The notes beneath the pieces are model-generated. The model saw only the letters and a program-made list of their open reading frames with translations. It did no database searches and was not told the origin of the DNA. A stretch of DNA of 64,000 bases. Source: Kushneria sinocarnis (GTDB taxonomy: Bacteria; Pseudomonadota; Gammaproteobacteria; Pseudomonadales; Halomonadaceae). The DNA lies in contig NZ_RBIN01000006.1 in NCBI RefSeq assembly GCF_003633775.1, positions 124,001-188,000 on the forward strand, read 5' to 3'. Made by a program: the position numbers and the translations under genes. Positions within the stretch are counted from its first letter, which is position 1, and each line of letters starts with the position of its first letter. Shown one piece after another: positions 1-10,557 of the stretch.

Positions 1-593
1 ATGCCCTGTACGGCACCGAGCAGTACGTCGTTGGCCGCGCTGAAGGCCGTAAGCAGGCTGGCGCTCTTGCCCAGAACGGTCAGCAGCTTCTCGTTGGGAA
101 TGGTGATCAGCGAATCCACATGCTCGGAGAGCTCCTTCATGCCCTCCTCGGCTGCACGCTGACGCTTGGGCCCCTCGAACGGGAACGGCCGGGTCACGAC
201 CGCCACGGTCAGGATCCCCAGCTCCTTGGCTACCTGGGCCACGACCGGCGCCCCGCCGGTACCGGTGCCCCCGCCCATGCCGGCGGTAATGAAGACCATG
301 TCCGCACCATTGAGCAGCTCGGAGATGCGTTCACGATCCTCCATGGCAGCCTGACGACCGACCTCGGGATTGGCGCCGGCGCCCAGTCCCTTGGTAATCT
401 CGCTGCCCAGTTGCAGTACGGTCTTGGCTGCAACACGCTTGAGGGCCTGCGCATCGGTGTTCGCGCAGATGAACTCGACGCCCTCGATATTGCTCTCGAC
501 CATATGGTTGACGGCATTACCGCCGCCGCCGCCAACGCCGATCACCTTGATAACTGCGCTGCTGGAGGGTGCGTTATCTACCAGCTCAAACAT
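1..593 (-). CDS. ftsZ: Cell division GTPase FtsZ (N-terminal part, C-terminus outside window)
   Basis: FtsZ is the tubulin-like GTPase that polymerises into the Z-ring at midcell and recruits the divisome. The visible 197 residues begin MFELVDN. They show the Gly-rich N-terminal nucleotide-binding turn (about residues 19-25) and the tubulin signature GGGTGTGG at about 107-114. The start at 593 fits the family. The gene runs off the left edge, so the GTPase core is only partly visible and the C-terminal FtsA/ZipA-binding tail is not seen. It is the last dcw gene here, 37 nt after ftsA on the same strand. Identity is certain; only the missing end is unknown. Confidence 0.97.
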   Translation of the reverse strand, partial: MFELVDNAPSSSAVIKVIGVGGGGGNAVNHMVESNIEGVEFICANTDAQALKRVAAKTVLQLGSEITKGLGAGANPEVGRQAAMEDRERISELLNGADMVFITAGMGGGTGTGGAPVVAQVAKELGILTVAVVTRPFPFEGPKRQRAAEEGMKELSEHVDSLITIPNEKLLTVLGKSASLLTAFSAANDVLLGAVQG

Positions 594-630
594 AATACCC
601 ATCTCCCGGATCGCGCCTGGCGCGACCTCA

Positions 631-1914
631 TCAGAAATTTCCCCTGAACCAGCCCCGGATCCGCGACAGTGCCGAAGGCAGGGAATCCGTCATATGGCGC
701 TCGGAGTGACCGCGTCGAGAATGCTCTTCCCCGCGCGATTGGGTAATTCCACGCGAGTGTGATGCGTTATTCATGCCGTAGAGTAACAAACCCACGCCCG
801 TGGAATAAATCGGATTGCGTACCACATCCGCCAGTCCGCGTACATTCTGGGGACAGGCAATCCTGACCGGCATGTGGAAGATCTCTTCCGCCAGCTCACC
901 AACGCCTTCCATTCTCGAGGTACCGCCGGTCAGCACGATGCCGGCCGCCACCAGATCCTCGTAGCCGCTACGACGCAGCTCCTCGCGCACCAGGGTAAAC
1001 AGTTCCTCGTAACGCGGCTCCACCACCTGGGCAAGGGCCTGCCGGGAAAGATCCCGGGCCGGACGATCCCCGACACTGGGCACCTTGATCAGCTCATCGC
1101 CGCTGGCCATCTGTGTCAGTGCACAGGCGTACTTGACCTTGATGTCCTCTGCATACTGGGTCGGCGTGCGCAGGGCCATGGCAATATCATTGGTAACCTG
1201 ATCCCCGGCAATGGGAATGACCGCCGTATGCCGGATGGCCCCCTCGGTGAACACCGCGATATCGGTCGTTCCGCCACCGATATCGACCATGCACACGCCC
1301 AGTTCACGCTCGTCCTCGGTCAGCACGGCGTGGCTCGAGGCCAGCTGTTCGAGGATGATGTCATCGACCTCGAGACCGCAGCGACGAACGCATTTCTCGA
1401 TGTTCTGAACCGCATTGAGCGCAGCCGTGACCAGATGCACCCGCGCTTCGAGGCGAACCCCGGACATGCCCAGCGGCTCGCGAATGCCCTCCTGGGCATC
1501 AATGGCATACTCCTGGGGCAGCACATGGAGAATGCGCTGCCCTTCCATGATGGCGCGCGCCCGGGCGGAATCGATGACCCGCTCGATATCGGAAGGCGTT
1601 ACCTCGCGCTCCTTGATGGCCACCACGCCATCGGAATTCATGGAACTGATATGGCTGCCGGCAATACCGACATGAACCGAGTGTATATCGCAGCCTGCCA
1701 TCAGCTCGGCCTCTTCGACCGCACGCTGAATGGATTGCACGGTAGATTCGATATTGATCACCACGCCCTTTTTCATCCCGCGGGAAGGATGTGAGCCAAT
1801 ACCTGCGATCTCCATACCGCCATCGTCGGTCGGCTGACCGACAATCGCCACGACCTTGGACGTTCCGATATCCAGCCCGACGACCATATTGGAAGCGTTG
1901 GATTGTCCTGCCAT
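631..1914 (-). CDS. ftsA: Cell division protein FtsA
   Basis: FtsA is an actin-fold ATPase that anchors FtsZ filaments to the inner membrane and recruits later division proteins. The 427-residue product has the phosphate-binding N-terminus [11 protein letters not shown], the second phosphate loop [12 protein letters not shown], and a C-terminal amphipathic membrane-targeting helix (residues about 415-427, [11 protein letters not shown]). Length is close to the E. coli protein (about 420). A GGGAG lies about 12 nt before the ATG. It sits between ftsQ and ftsZ as usual, but 204 nt separate it from ftsQ, where many gammaproteobacteria have almost no gap. Its own promoter is therefore likely (see 2071-2099). 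Confidence 0.97.
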   Translation of the reverse strand: MAGQSNASNMVVGLDIGTSKVVAIVGQPTDDGGMEIAGIGSHPSRGMKKGVVINIESTVQSIQRAVEEAELMAGCDIHSVHVGIAGSHISSMNSDGVVAIKEREVTPSDIERVIDSARARAIMEGQRILHVLPQEYAIDAQEGIREPLGMSGVRLEARVHLVTAALNAVQNIEKCVRRCGLEVDDIILEQLASSHAVLTEDERELGVCMVDIGGGTTDIAVFTEGAIRHTAVIPIAGDQVTNDIAMALRTPTQYAEDIKVKYACALTQMASGDELIKVPSVGDRPARDLSRQALAQVVEPRYEELFTLVREELRRSGYEDLVAAGIVLTGGTSRMEGVGELAEEIFHMPVRIACPQNVRGLADVVRNPIYSTGVGLLLYGMNNASHSRGITQSRGEEHSRRGHSERHMTDSLPSALSRIRGWFRGNF

Positions 1915-2070
1915 AGGTCGGGCCTACTCCCTATTGATCGATCATTTCTGAAGCGTGCATCAGGCTTCCCGTTGTCATTTGCAAAGACCGCAATAGCACT
2001 GACGCAGGGACATAAAAAGCTTCACCGAGAATACGGCCATTTCCAGGCGAAAGAAATACCCGTATTGCTC

Positions 2071-2099
2071 CTAATACATAAAGTTACAGCTGTTGCCAA
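2071..2099 (-). promoter_or_regulatory. Candidate sigma-70 promoter for ftsA-ftsZ
   Basis: On the minus strand TTGGCA (2099-2094) is followed by a 17-nt spacer and TATTAG (2076-2071), matching the consensus at 5 of 6 and 4 of 6 positions. It lies in the AT-richer gap between ftsQ and ftsA, about 160 nt before the ftsA ATG. A weaker candidate (TTCTTT, 16 nt, TATTCT) lies nearer ftsA. The call rests on sequence pattern only. Confidence 0.4.
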
Positions 2100-2118
2100 C
2101 CGGCAATTATCATCAATG

Positions 2119-2850
2119 TCACTGCTCGCTATTGTCACCATCCTCCACCGGCGCACTCTGGCCATGCCAGGCAACAGCCAGACCGTTGGGATAGCGCAGG
2201 TCAAGATAGCGAAGATCCCCCGCCCGTTCGCTCAGCCCGCGCTGCCAGGCAGTCATGAATCGCTTGAGGCGATCATCACTATTGGTACGTCCGACCATGA
2301 CCCAGAAACTGTCATTGAGCTGAAAGCGCCAGGCACCGCGGGCTTCCAGACGCAGCTGGGTCACCCTGACATCGAGCGGCGCAAGCTTCTGGCGCAGCTG
2401 ATCGAGCCATGCCAGCACCTCGGGCCCGCTGCCCTGCGGGCCGGCCAGGTTGGGCAGCTCGCCCACCTGCTTGATCGGCCCGGCCCGGAAGGGCTCGCCC
2501 TCGCTGTTGAGCAGCGAATCGTCATTCCACCAGGCCACCGGGCGCTGCTCGTAGAGCTCGAAGGTCAAGGCATCGGGCCAGCGTCGGGTCACCTTCGCAT
2601 CCCGGATCCAGGGGATCGCCCTTGCGCCCTGACGCATGCGATCCAGATCCACCGACAGCCAGGTCTGCCCCTGGATCAGCGGTGTCAGACGCTGCTGCAG
2701 ATAGCGCGCCGACACATGATTCAGATCCCCGCGGATCGATACCCGCTCGATCGGCGTATCCAGCCACAGCCACAGGGTACGCCCTCCTGCACCCAGCAGC
2801 GCCACGATCAGGATCAGCCCCAGCAGACGATTGGAAGTACTACTCGCCAT
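2119..2850 (-). CDS. ftsQ: Cell division protein FtsQ
   Basis: FtsQ is a bitopic inner-membrane divisome protein that complexes with FtsB and FtsL and links early and late division proteins. The product has one N-terminal membrane segment (about residues 9-26), then a periplasmic POTRA domain (IERVSIRGDLNHVSARYL and following) and the FtsQ/DivIB beta domain. The ATG at 2850 gives 243 residues; GTG codons at 2865 and 2868 would add five or six residues but lack a better ribosome site. It follows murC after 78 nt, with no murB or ddl between them. Confidence 0.93.
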   Translation of the reverse strand: MASSTSNRLLGLILIVALLGAGGRTLWLWLDTPIERVSIRGDLNHVSARYLQQRLTPLIQGQTWLSVDLDRMRQGARAIPWIRDAKVTRRWPDALTFELYEQRPVAWWNDDSLLNSEGEPFRAGPIKQVGELPNLAGPQGSGPEVLAWLDQLRQKLAPLDVRVTQLRLEARGAWRFQLNDSFWVMVGRTNSDDRLKRFMTAWQRGLSERAGDLRYLDLRYPNGLAVAWHGQSAPVEDGDNSEQ

Positions 2851-2928
2851 GAGGGATCCCGTCACCACACCATGCGTACGGGGCCGCCCTGCCCTGTCCA
2901 GCAGGCGACAACTGCCATGGCGCGGCAG

Positions 2929-4404
2929 TCATGACAGCTCCAGCCGCTCGAAGTCGAGCTCACACCCTGCCAGCGCCATGCTGATGCCGCTGACATCCCC
3001 GGCCCCCTGGGTGACCAGAATGTCGCCCGGCAGCAGCACATTGCCCAGCAGGGTAGCCAGCGCCTGACGACTCTCCACGAACAGGGGGTCGATCTGACCC
3101 CGCTGTCGGATCGAACCTGCCAGGGTCCGGCTGTCGGCCCCCTTCAGGGGCGTTTCGCCGGCGCTGTAGACATCCAGCAGCAGCAGGGTATCCACTCCGG
3201 AAAGGACCCGCACGAAATCCTCGAACAGGTCATGCGTGCGCGAATAGCGGTGCGGCTGATAGAGCATGACCAGCCGGCGCTGTGGCCAGCCGGCACGAAT
3301 GGCACGAATCACCATCTCCACTTCACGCGGGTGGTGACCGTAATCGTCCACCAGCATTACCGACTGTTCCGCGGACAGACCACCGGTAGCGGGCACCCGG
3401 CCGACCGGCAGCCGGTAATGCCCCTGCACCTGGAAGCGCCGCCCCACTCCGGCAAAGCCCGCCAGTGCCCGCATGATGGCCTCGTCCTCCACTCCGGCAT
3501 CGGTGGCAACCGCAATCGCCGCCAGCGCATTGAGGGCATTGTGTTCGCCGGGCATGTTGAGCCGGATATCAAGCGGCGCATGATCATCCGGCCGCCGCAC
3601 CGTAAAGTGCACCTCGCCGGCCTGCTGACGGAAGTTCTCGAGACGATAGTCGGCCTGCTCATCGAAGCCATAGGTCACGAACTGACGCTGTACCCGGGGC
3701 AGCAGTCCGCGCACGATGGGATCATCGAGACAGAGAATGGCAAGTCCATAGAAGGGCAGATTGTGCAGGAATTCCAGAAAGGTATCCTGCAGGCGAACGA
3801 AATCCCCCTCATAGGTGCCCATGTGATCGGCATCAATATTGGTGACGATCGCGGTCATGGGTTGAAGATGCAGGAAGGAGGCATCCGACTCATCGGCCTC
3901 GGCCACCAGATACTCCCCCTCCCCCAGCCGGGCATTGGTACCGGCACTGGTCAGACGACCGCCGATCACGAAGGTCGGATCCAGGCCGCCCTCGGCCAGC
4001 AGGGTGGCCGTCAGACTGGTGGTAGTGGTCTTGCCATGGGTACCGGCCACTGCAATCCCGTTGCGAAAGCGCATCAGCTCCGCCAGCATCTCGGCGCGAC
4101 GTACCAGCGGGATCCGGTGTTCGCGGGCCCAGCTGATCTCGGGATTGGTGGTATCGATGGCACTGGAGACCACCACCACGTCGGCATCCATGACATTCGC
4201 GGTGTCATGGCCGATGGTGACCCGCACGCCGCACTGACGCAGATGGGCCGTGACCGGTGACTCCTTCAGGTCACTGCCGCTGACCCGAAACCCCTGATTG
4301 CACAGCACCTCGGCGATGCCGCACATGCCCGCGCCACCGATGCCGACGAAATGAATGCCTCGAATACGGCGCATGCCGCTGCGGGCACGGGTTTCAATGC
4401 TCAA
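2929..4404 (-). CDS. murC: UDP-N-acetylmuramate--L-alanine ligase MurC
   Basis: MurC is the cytoplasmic ATP-dependent ligase that adds L-Ala to UDP-MurNAc, the first amino acid of the peptidoglycan stem. The 491-residue product shows the N-terminal Rossmann loop [15 protein letters not shown] (from about residue 18), the Mur ligase P-loop GTHGKTTTT in the central domain and a C-terminal Mur ligase domain with the YQPHRYSRT motif. Length is typical of the family. Its start overlaps the end of murG by 11 nt, which suggests translational coupling within the dcw operon. Confidence 0.97.
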   Translation of the reverse strand: MSIETRARSGMRRIRGIHFVGIGGAGMCGIAEVLCNQGFRVSGSDLKESPVTAHLRQCGVRVTIGHDTANVMDADVVVVSSAIDTTNPEISWAREHRIPLVRRAEMLAELMRFRNGIAVAGTHGKTTTTSLTATLLAEGGLDPTFVIGGRLTSAGTNARLGEGEYLVAEADESDASFLHLQPMTAIVTNIDADHMGTYEGDFVRLQDTFLEFLHNLPFYGLAILCLDDPIVRGLLPRVQRQFVTYGFDEQADYRLENFRQQAGEVHFTVRRPDDHAPLDIRLNMPGEHNALNALAAIAVATDAGVEDEAIMRALAGFAGVGRRFQVQGHYRLPVGRVPATGGLSAEQSVMLVDDYGHHPREVEMVIRAIRAGWPQRRLVMLYQPHRYSRTHDLFEDFVRVLSGVDTLLLLDVYSAGETPLKGADSRTLAGSIRQRGQIDPLFVESRQALATLLGNVLLPGDILVTQGAGDVSGISMALAGCELDFERLELS

Positions 4405-5491
4405 AGCCTATCTCCATACAACCACGGGTCATGATCGTGACCGCTTCCAGTTGAGCCCGCTGTCGGGCCCGATGCGCCATGTCGGCCAGAACCGATGGCT
4501 CCAGCAGTTCCGCCAGCAGGGCGTGCAGGGCCTCCACGCTCATGTCACGCTGCTGGATCAGGCGCGCTCCGCCTCCATCGACCAGGTAACGAGCATTGGT
4601 GGTCTGGTGATCATCCACCGCATGCGGAAAGGGCACCAGCAGTGAAGGCTTGCCCGCCGCCGCCAGTTCGGTCACGGTCAGCGCACCGCTGCGACAGATG
4701 ACCAGATCAGCCCAGTCGTAACATGCCGCCATGTCCTCGATGAAGGCGCTGACTTCCGCTTCGACCCCCGCGGCGGCATAGCGCTCCCGGGTCGCCTGCT
4801 CCTTGTCACGGCCGGCCTGGTGGCGGATCACCGGTCGTTTGCCGGGCGCCAGTGCGGCCATGGCCTCGGGAAGCCGCTCATTGAGTGCCAGCGCGCCCAG
4901 CGACCCGCCCATGACCAGCACATGCAACGGGCGATCTTCCAGACGGTGCTGTTCACGCGGCCGGGCGCCTACCGCGGCGATTTCGGGACGCACCGGATTG
5001 CCGATCACCTCGGCACGTACCGCCGCCGGGAAGGCCCCCGGAAAGGCGGCATAGACCTGCCGGGCCAGCCGGGCCAGACAGCGGTTGGTCAGGCCGGCCA
5101 CAGCATTCTGTTCGTGAATCACCAGCGGCACGCCGTAGAGTCGCGCCGCCAGCCCGCCCGGACCACTGGCAAAGCCTCCCAGTCCGACTGCCAGGCGAAT
5201 ATCGAGTTCCCGCATCAGGCGACGCGCTTCAGCCACGGCCTTCGCCAGTCGCCCGGGTGCCTTCAGCCAGCCGGCCAGGCCATTGCCCCGCAGCCCCGCG
5301 ACGCTGACATGATGCAGCGGCAGTCCGGCCCCGGGCACCAGCGTGTTCTCGATTCCCCGGGGCGTCCCCAGCCAGTGGACTTCAATGCCCTCGGCCTGCA
5401 GGGCCTTCGCCAGGCTCAGCGCCGGCACGACATGCCCGCCCGTACCACCGGCCATGATCAGGACACGCCGTGGAGTCGCCGTCGTGGTCAT
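4394..5491 (-). CDS. murG: Undecaprenyldiphospho-muramoylpentapeptide beta-N-acetylglucosaminyltransferase MurG
   Basis: MurG transfers GlcNAc from UDP-GlcNAc to lipid I, making lipid II on the cytoplasmic face of the inner membrane. The 365-residue product has the N-terminal G-loop [15 protein letters not shown], a second Gly-rich loop [11 protein letters not shown] opening the C-terminal GT-B domain, and the donor-binding segment [18 protein letters not shown]. Length matches the family (about 355). It overlaps ftsW by 4 nt (ATGA) and murC by 11 nt, so it sits in a tightly coupled run. Confidence 0.97.
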   Translation of the reverse strand: MTTTATPRRVLIMAGGTGGHVVPALSLAKALQAEGIEVHWLGTPRGIENTLVPGAGLPLHHVSVAGLRGNGLAGWLKAPGRLAKAVAEARRLMRELDIRLAVGLGGFASGPGGLAARLYGVPLVIHEQNAVAGLTNRCLARLARQVYAAFPGAFPAAVRAEVIGNPVRPEIAAVGARPREQHRLEDRPLHVLVMGGSLGALALNERLPEAMAALAPGKRPVIRHQAGRDKEQATRERYAAAGVEAEVSAFIEDMAACYDWADLVICRSGALTVTELAAAGKPSLLVPFPHAVDDHQTTNARYLVDGGGARLIQQRDMSVEALHALLAELLEPSVLADMAHRARQRAQLEAVTIMTRGCMEIGFEH

Positions 5492-6690
5492 GACGCCCCC
5501 TCCTGATCAGCATGCTGCTGACGCTTGCGCGAGGCGCGTCGGCGCCCGCGGTTTTCGCCATCGACACGCAACAGCAAGCCGGCCATCGCACCGCTGGTAA
5601 GCAGACTCGAACCGCCATAGCTCAGCAGTGGCAGGGTCAGCCCCTTGGTCGGCAGGATGCCGGCATTGACGGCAATATTGATGAACGCCTGGCCACCGAT
5701 GATCAGCGAAAACCCGTAACACACATAGGCGGCAAACAGCTGGCCGTTCTCTTCTGCGACCCGCCCGACCCGGAAGCCGCGATAGACCAGCAACGCGAAC
5801 AGGCCCACGACCGTCAGCGACCCCGCGACCCCCAGCTCTTCGGCCAGCACGGAAAAGACAAAATCGGTATGTGCCTCGGGCAGGAAGAACAGCTTCTGCA
5901 CGCTGTTGCCCAGCCCCAGCCCGGTCCAGCCACCGCGACCGAAGGCAATCAACGCCTGGGTCAGCTGGTAGCCGGTACCGTACTGATTCGCCCAGGGATC
6001 CAGAAAGCCGGTAATGCGCTGCATGCGATAGGGTTCCGAGATCGCCATGAAGGCGCCCAGTGCCACCACGGCGAACAGCAGCAGCAAAAAGCGCCACAGC
6101 GAGGCCCCCGCCAGCAGCAGCATGCCCATGGCGGTCGCCAGCAGCACCACGGTGGTACCATAGTCGGGTTCCAGGATCAGCAGCACGCCCAGCGCCAGCG
6201 TGATCGACAGCGGTGCCAGAAAGCCCCACCAGCTGCGTCGCAGGCGGGTCAGATGACGCTCCATGTAGCCGGCGACATAGATCACCATGCAGAACTTGGC
6301 CACCTCGGAGGGCTGAATGTTGATCGGCCCCAGCGGAATCCAGCGGCGGCTGCCATTGACCTCGTTGCCGACCACCAGCACCAGCGCCAGCAGGATCATG
6401 GCCAGCATCAGCAGCGCCGGCCCGTTGCTGCGCCACAGCGTCACCGGGAAGCGCATGACGGCAAGCGCCACGATCAGGCTCGCGAACACGAACACGCCAT
6501 GGCGAATACTGAAATACCAGGGACTGCCGGTCTGGCTGCTGGCAATTTCGGTCGAAGCCGAAGTCACCATGATCCAGCCGATGATGGGCAGTGCCATCAG
6601 CGGCAGCAGCAGCCAGCTGTCCAGCATGTGATGGTCGGTGGAAAGCCGCTCCGACCACGAGCGCTCCCCGAGTCGCAGGTTCGACTTCAT
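5488..6690 (-). CDS. ftsW: SEDS peptidoglycan glycosyltransferase FtsW
   Basis: FtsW is the septal SEDS-family glycosyltransferase that polymerises lipid II together with FtsI. The 400-residue product is rich in hydrophobic segments (about ten predicted by eye). It has the SEDS motif around GSRRWIPLGPINIQPSEVAKF and the C-terminal LPLLSYGGSSLL signature. It is called FtsW rather than RodA because it lies between murD and murG in the dcw cluster. Its start shares one base with the murD stop (TGATG). Confidence 0.96.
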   Translation of the reverse strand: MKSNLRLGERSWSERLSTDHHMLDSWLLLPLMALPIIGWIMVTSASTEIASSQTGSPWYFSIRHGVFVFASLIVALAVMRFPVTLWRSNGPALLMLAMILLALVLVVGNEVNGSRRWIPLGPINIQPSEVAKFCMVIYVAGYMERHLTRLRRSWWGFLAPLSITLALGVLLILEPDYGTTVVLLATAMGMLLLAGASLWRFLLLLFAVVALGAFMAISEPYRMQRITGFLDPWANQYGTGYQLTQALIAFGRGGWTGLGLGNSVQKLFFLPEAHTDFVFSVLAEELGVAGSLTVVGLFALLVYRGFRVGRVAEENGQLFAAYVCYGFSLIIGGQAFINIAVNAGILPTKGLTLPLLSYGGSSLLTSGAMAGLLLRVDGENRGRRRASRKRQQHADQEGAS

Positions 6691-8078
6691 CAGGCGTCTC
6701 CGGCAGATGGTGCAGGATGACGTCCGAGCCAGGCCCTGAAGGCCTCGCCACGGGCAATGTAACTGGCGAACTGATCGAGGCTGGCACAGGCCGGCGACAG
6801 CAGTACCGCATCCCCGGCCTCGGCCAGCTGTCGGGCCTGCGTCATGGCGGCCTCGAGCGTCTCAACGCGGGCGACCGGCACATGACCGGTCAGCGCTTCG
6901 GCCAGCAGCTCGGCGTCCCGTCCAAACACGATGGCCGCCCTGCCATGACGGTTCATCGCCGGCCCCAGCGGCGTGAAATCGGCCCCCTTGCCTACTCCGC
7001 CGGCAAGCAGGATCAGCCGGCCCGGCAGTGTGGCACCAATGCCCTCGATGGCCGCCAGGGCCGCCCCGACATTGGTCCCCTTGGAATCGTTGATCCACTG
7101 CACGCCATCCCGCACGGCCACCTGCTCGGCACGATGCGGCAGCCCGGTAAAACGCTGCAACACCTTTCGCATGGCATCCATCGACCATCCGGCCCGTTCA
7201 CCGATCGCCAGCGCCGCCAGCGCATTGGCCAGATTGTGACGACCCGGCATCCCGATGTCGGCAGCCGCCATGATCGGCTCACGGCCCAGACAGAGCATCA
7301 GCTGACCCGACTGCTGCTGCAGCCCCCATTGATTGGCCAGTGGTTCGCCCAGGGTAAAACTTGTGGCACTGCCGATCGCGCTATTCGGCCGGGTAGCAGG
7401 ATCATCGGCATTGTAAACGGCCTGCTTCGCCCCCTCGAAGATGCGCTGCTTGGCACGGGCATAGCCCTCGAGGCCATCATGACGATCGAGATGATCCTCG
7501 CTGAGATTGAGGTGACAGGCGATATCGGCGGCCAGCCGCGGCGTCGTCTCCAGCTGAAAGGACGAGAGTTCCAGCACCAGCGCCTCGGCATCCGGCGTTT
7601 CACTCAGCAGATCCAGTGCCGGCATGCCGAGATTGCCGCCGAGCGCGATCGACCAGCCCGCGGCACGCCCCATCTCCCCGACAAGGGTGGTCACTGTCGA
7701 TTTGGCGTTGGAGCCGGTAATCGCCACCAGCAGCGGCGGCCGGGTCATGGCATCCAGTGCCCGGCGCAGCAGGGCCATTTCGCCGATGATGCGCCCACGC
7801 ACTGCAGCCAGGGCCGGCTGGCGTGGATCGATGCCCGGGCTCAGCACGATTTCGGAAAAGCGCTCCAGCTCGAGCTGTTCGAGCGGCCCGCAATGCACGC
7901 TGATTTCCGGATAGGCGGCCTGCAGCTCCGCCAGTGCCGGTGGCGCTTCACGGGTATCGGCCAGCTCGAAGGGCTGGCGCAGATGATGCAGGTGACGGGC
8001 GATGGCACATCCGGACAGGCCGGTCCCGATGACCAGTACCGGCGCGTCAACGCTGCCTGTCATGGCCTCATCATTCAT
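6690..8078 (-). CDS. murD: UDP-N-acetylmuramoylalanine--D-glutamate ligase MurD
   Basis: MurD adds D-Glu to UDP-MurNAc-L-Ala in the cytoplasm using ATP. The 462-residue product has an N-terminal nucleotide-fold loop (VIGTGLSGCAIA) and the Mur ligase P-loop written GSNAKSTVT, with Ala where E. coli has Gly; as I recall, Pseudomonas MurD has the same form. The central HLNLSEDHLDRH and C-terminal NDSKGTNVGA motifs are present. It lies 1 nt after mraY and overlaps ftsW by 1 nt. Confidence 0.96.
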   Translation of the reverse strand: MNDEAMTGSVDAPVLVIGTGLSGCAIARHLHHLRQPFELADTREAPPALAELQAAYPEISVHCGPLEQLELERFSEIVLSPGIDPRQPALAAVRGRIIGEMALLRRALDAMTRPPLLVAITGSNAKSTVTTLVGEMGRAAGWSIALGGNLGMPALDLLSETPDAEALVLELSSFQLETTPRLAADIACHLNLSEDHLDRHDGLEGYARAKQRIFEGAKQAVYNADDPATRPNSAIGSATSFTLGEPLANQWGLQQQSGQLMLCLGREPIMAAADIGMPGRHNLANALAALAIGERAGWSMDAMRKVLQRFTGLPHRAEQVAVRDGVQWINDSKGTNVGAALAAIEGIGATLPGRLILLAGGVGKGADFTPLGPAMNRHGRAAIVFGRDAELLAEALTGHVPVARVETLEAAMTQARQLAEAGDAVLLSPACASLDQFASYIARGEAFRAWLGRHPAPSAGDA

Positions 8079-8079
8079 G

Positions 8080-9162
8080 TCAGCGAATCTTCAGTGTCGA
8101 AAGACCGAGCAGTACCAGCACCACTGTCACGATCCAGAAGCGCACGATTACCCGAGGTTCCGGCCAGCCCTTGAGCTCGAAGTGATGATGCAGCGGTGCC
8201 ATGCGAAAGACGCGTCGACCGGTCATCTTGTAGAAACCGACCTGGACCATGACGGACAGTGTTTCCACCACGAAGACTCCACCCATGATGAACAGCACGA
8301 TCTCCTGGCGCACTACCACGGCCACCACGCCCAGCGCAGCACCCAGCGCCAGCGCCCCGACATCGCCCATGAACACCTGCGCCGGATAGGTATTGAACCA
8401 GAGAAAGCCCAGCCCGGCACCGATGATGGCACCGCAGAAGACCGCCATTTCACCGGCGCCCATCACGAAGGGAATATGCAGATACTCGGCAAACCGGGTA
8501 TTGCCGCTGGCATAGGCGAATACCGCCAGCCCCATCGCCACCAGCACGGTGGGCATGATCGCCAGCCCATCGAGCCCGTCGGTCAGGTTGACGGCATTGG
8601 AGCTGCCCACGATCACCAGGTAGGTCAGCAGGATGTAGCCGAGCCCCAGCTGCACCACGATCCCCTTGAAAAAGGGCACGATCAGGCTGGTTTCCACCGG
8701 CGCTGCAGCGGTTGAATAGAGAATGGCGGCGGCGGCCAGCCCGATCACCGATTGCCACAGATACTTCCACTTCGCTGGTAGCCCGCGTGGATTCTTCTCC
8801 ACGACCTTGCGATAGTCATCGACCCAGCCGATGGCACCGAAGCCGAGCGTTACCAGCAGTACCAGCCAGATATAGTGACTGGCCAGATCCCCCCACAACA
8901 GGGTGGAGACGGCAATCGAAATCAGGATCATGGCACCCCCCATGGTCGGTGTCCCGGCCTTGGAGAGATGCGACTGCGGACCATTGTCGCGAATCGCCTG
9001 ACCGATCTGGCGCTCGACCAGACGACGAATCATCCACGGGCCGATCAGCAGACACAGCAGCAGGGCTGTCAGTGTCGCCAGCACCATGCGAAGCGTCAGA
9101 TAACCGAAAACGTCGAAGGCATCCTGAAAGTTTGCCAGTAACTCGGCAATGAATAGCAGCAT
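8080..9162 (-). CDS. mraY: Phospho-N-acetylmuramoyl-pentapeptide transferase MraY
   Basis: MraY transfers phospho-MurNAc-pentapeptide to undecaprenyl phosphate, forming lipid I at the inner membrane. The 360-residue product matches the family length and has many membrane segments. The catalytic Asp-rich loop GWVDDYRKV, the [10 protein letters not shown] motif and the C-terminal [11 protein letters not shown] motif are all visible. It sits between murF (9 nt gap) and murD (1 nt gap). Confidence 0.97.
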   Translation of the reverse strand: MLLFIAELLANFQDAFDVFGYLTLRMVLATLTALLLCLLIGPWMIRRLVERQIGQAIRDNGPQSHLSKAGTPTMGGAMILISIAVSTLLWGDLASHYIWLVLLVTLGFGAIGWVDDYRKVVEKNPRGLPAKWKYLWQSVIGLAAAAILYSTAAAPVETSLIVPFFKGIVVQLGLGYILLTYLVIVGSSNAVNLTDGLDGLAIMPTVLVAMGLAVFAYASGNTRFAEYLHIPFVMGAGEMAVFCGAIIGAGLGFLWFNTYPAQVFMGDVGALALGAALGVVAVVVRQEIVLFIMGGVFVVETLSVMVQVGFYKMTGRRVFRMAPLHHHFELKGWPEPRVIVRFWIVTVVLVLLGLSTLKIR

Positions 9163-9171
9163 CTAAAGCAA

Positions 9172-10557
9172 TCACCTGATTGTATCGGTTCGAAGCGCGC
9201 TCACCAGACGATCCATGCCGGCACTGAGCGATCCCTTGATCAGGACGCTGGCATTCTCGGGCAGCCTTTCCCGCACGAAATCCGCCAGCGTCGACCACTG
9301 TTCAAAGTGGTAGCCACCTTCACCAAAGGCGTCGCAAGCCACCCGCGCCGGCTCGCCCACGGTGCCCAGCACCTCGATGCCCAGCTGTCTGGCATGCTCA
9401 CCGACCTCGCGATGTGCGCGATCACTGTAACCGCCCAGCTCGCCCATGGCGCCCAGCAGGCACCAGCGCGGTCCGGGCAGGGTCGCCAGGGTGTCCAGGG
9501 CCGCCTTCACGGCGCCCGGATTGGCATTGTAACTGTCATCCACCAGCCGACTGTTGCGCGGGCCGGGCACCACCACCATGCGCCTGGCCACCGCCTCGGC
9601 CTCTTCCAGGCCACGGCACATGAGGGCAGGCTCGATGCCGAGACCATGCGCCGCCGCGGCAGCGGCCAGCGCATTGAGCACGTTGTGACGCCCCATCAGG
9701 GTCAGCTGCACACGACCGCAGTCCTGCCCGTCGATGACCAGCGTGAAAGCATATCGCCCCAGCGCATCGCAGACCATATCGCGGGCCCGCACCCGGGCAC
9801 GCTGGTCGAGCCCGAAATCGATGAGCGTCGCTTCACCGGCCAGTCGCTGCCAGATGGCAAAGAAACGGTCATCGCGGTTGAGCACCGCCACTCCCTGCCG
9901 ACTCAGCCCCGCCAGGATCTCCCCCTTGGCCCGGGCAATATGTCCCGGACCACCGAACTCGCCGACATGAGCACCGGTCACATTGGTAATCACTGCCACA
10001 TCGGGGCGCGACAGGGCCGTGGTCCAGGCAATTTCGCCGGGATGGTTGGCGCCCAGCTCCAGTACTGCCCGCTGATGCTCGGCTTCCAGTTCCAGCAGGG
10101 TCAGGGGCACACCGATATCGTTATTGAGGTTGGCGCGGGTGGCATGCGTATGCCCGGCCAGCTCAAGAATGGATGTGGTCAGGGCGCGCACCGTGGTCTT
10201 GCCGCTGTTGCCGGTAATGGCCACCAGCTCCCTGCCCCACTGTCGTCGTCGGGCGGCACCCAGTACCCCCAGCGCCAGCCGGGTGTCGGGCACGACCAGC
10301 TGCTGCAGGTCACTGACCCGCTCGTCCCGCTGGTCGACAATGGCCGCTACCGCCCCCCGCTCGAATGCCGTCTGCAGGAATTCATGACCATCGAACCGCT
10401 CACCACGCAGCGCCAGGAACAGATCGCCCCGCTCGAGCTGACGGGTATCGGTGGTGAGACGTTGCACTGCAAGATGCCCTGCCCCGTCATCGGACAGGTC
10501 AACACCCAGCTCGGCCGCCACGCCGGCCAGGGTATCCGTCCCGAGAGCGTTATTCAT
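9172..10557 (-). CDS. murF: UDP-MurNAc-tripeptide--D-alanyl-D-alanine ligase MurF
   Basis: MurF attaches the D-Ala-D-Ala dipeptide to the UDP-MurNAc-tripeptide, completing the cytoplasmic stem peptide. The 461-residue product has the three Mur ligase domains, with P-loop GNSGKTTVR, the central LELGANHPGEIAW segment and the C-terminal DDSYNANPGAVKAAL motif. It needs D-Ala-D-Ala from a Ddl ligase, and no ddl gene is in this window. It overlaps murE by 4 nt. Confidence 0.96.
   Translation of the reverse strand: MNNALGTDTLAGVAAELGVDLSDDGAGHLAVQRLTTDTRQLERGDLFLALRGERFDGHEFLQTAFERGAVAAIVDQRDERVSDLQQLVVPDTRLALGVLGAARRRQWGRELVAITGNSGKTTVRALTTSILELAGHTHATRANLNNDIGVPLTLLELEAEHQRAVLELGANHPGEIAWTTALSRPDVAVITNVTGAHVGEFGGPGHIARAKGEILAGLSRQGVAVLNRDDRFFAIWQRLAGEATLIDFGLDQRARVRARDMVCDALGRYAFTLVIDGQDCGRVQLTLMGRHNVLNALAAAAAAHGLGIEPALMCRGLEEAEAVARRMVVVPGPRNSRLVDDSYNANPGAVKAALDTLATLPGPRWCLLGAMGELGGYSDRAHREVGEHARQLGIEVLGTVGEPARVACDAFGEGGYHFEQWSTLADFVRERLPENASVLIKGSLSAGMDRLVSALRTDTIR

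Noticed and set aside
6591-8174. 527-codon plus-strand open frame opposite murD
   Set aside because: Spans the murD gene and parts of its neighbours in antisense; composition looks like a GC-driven shadow.
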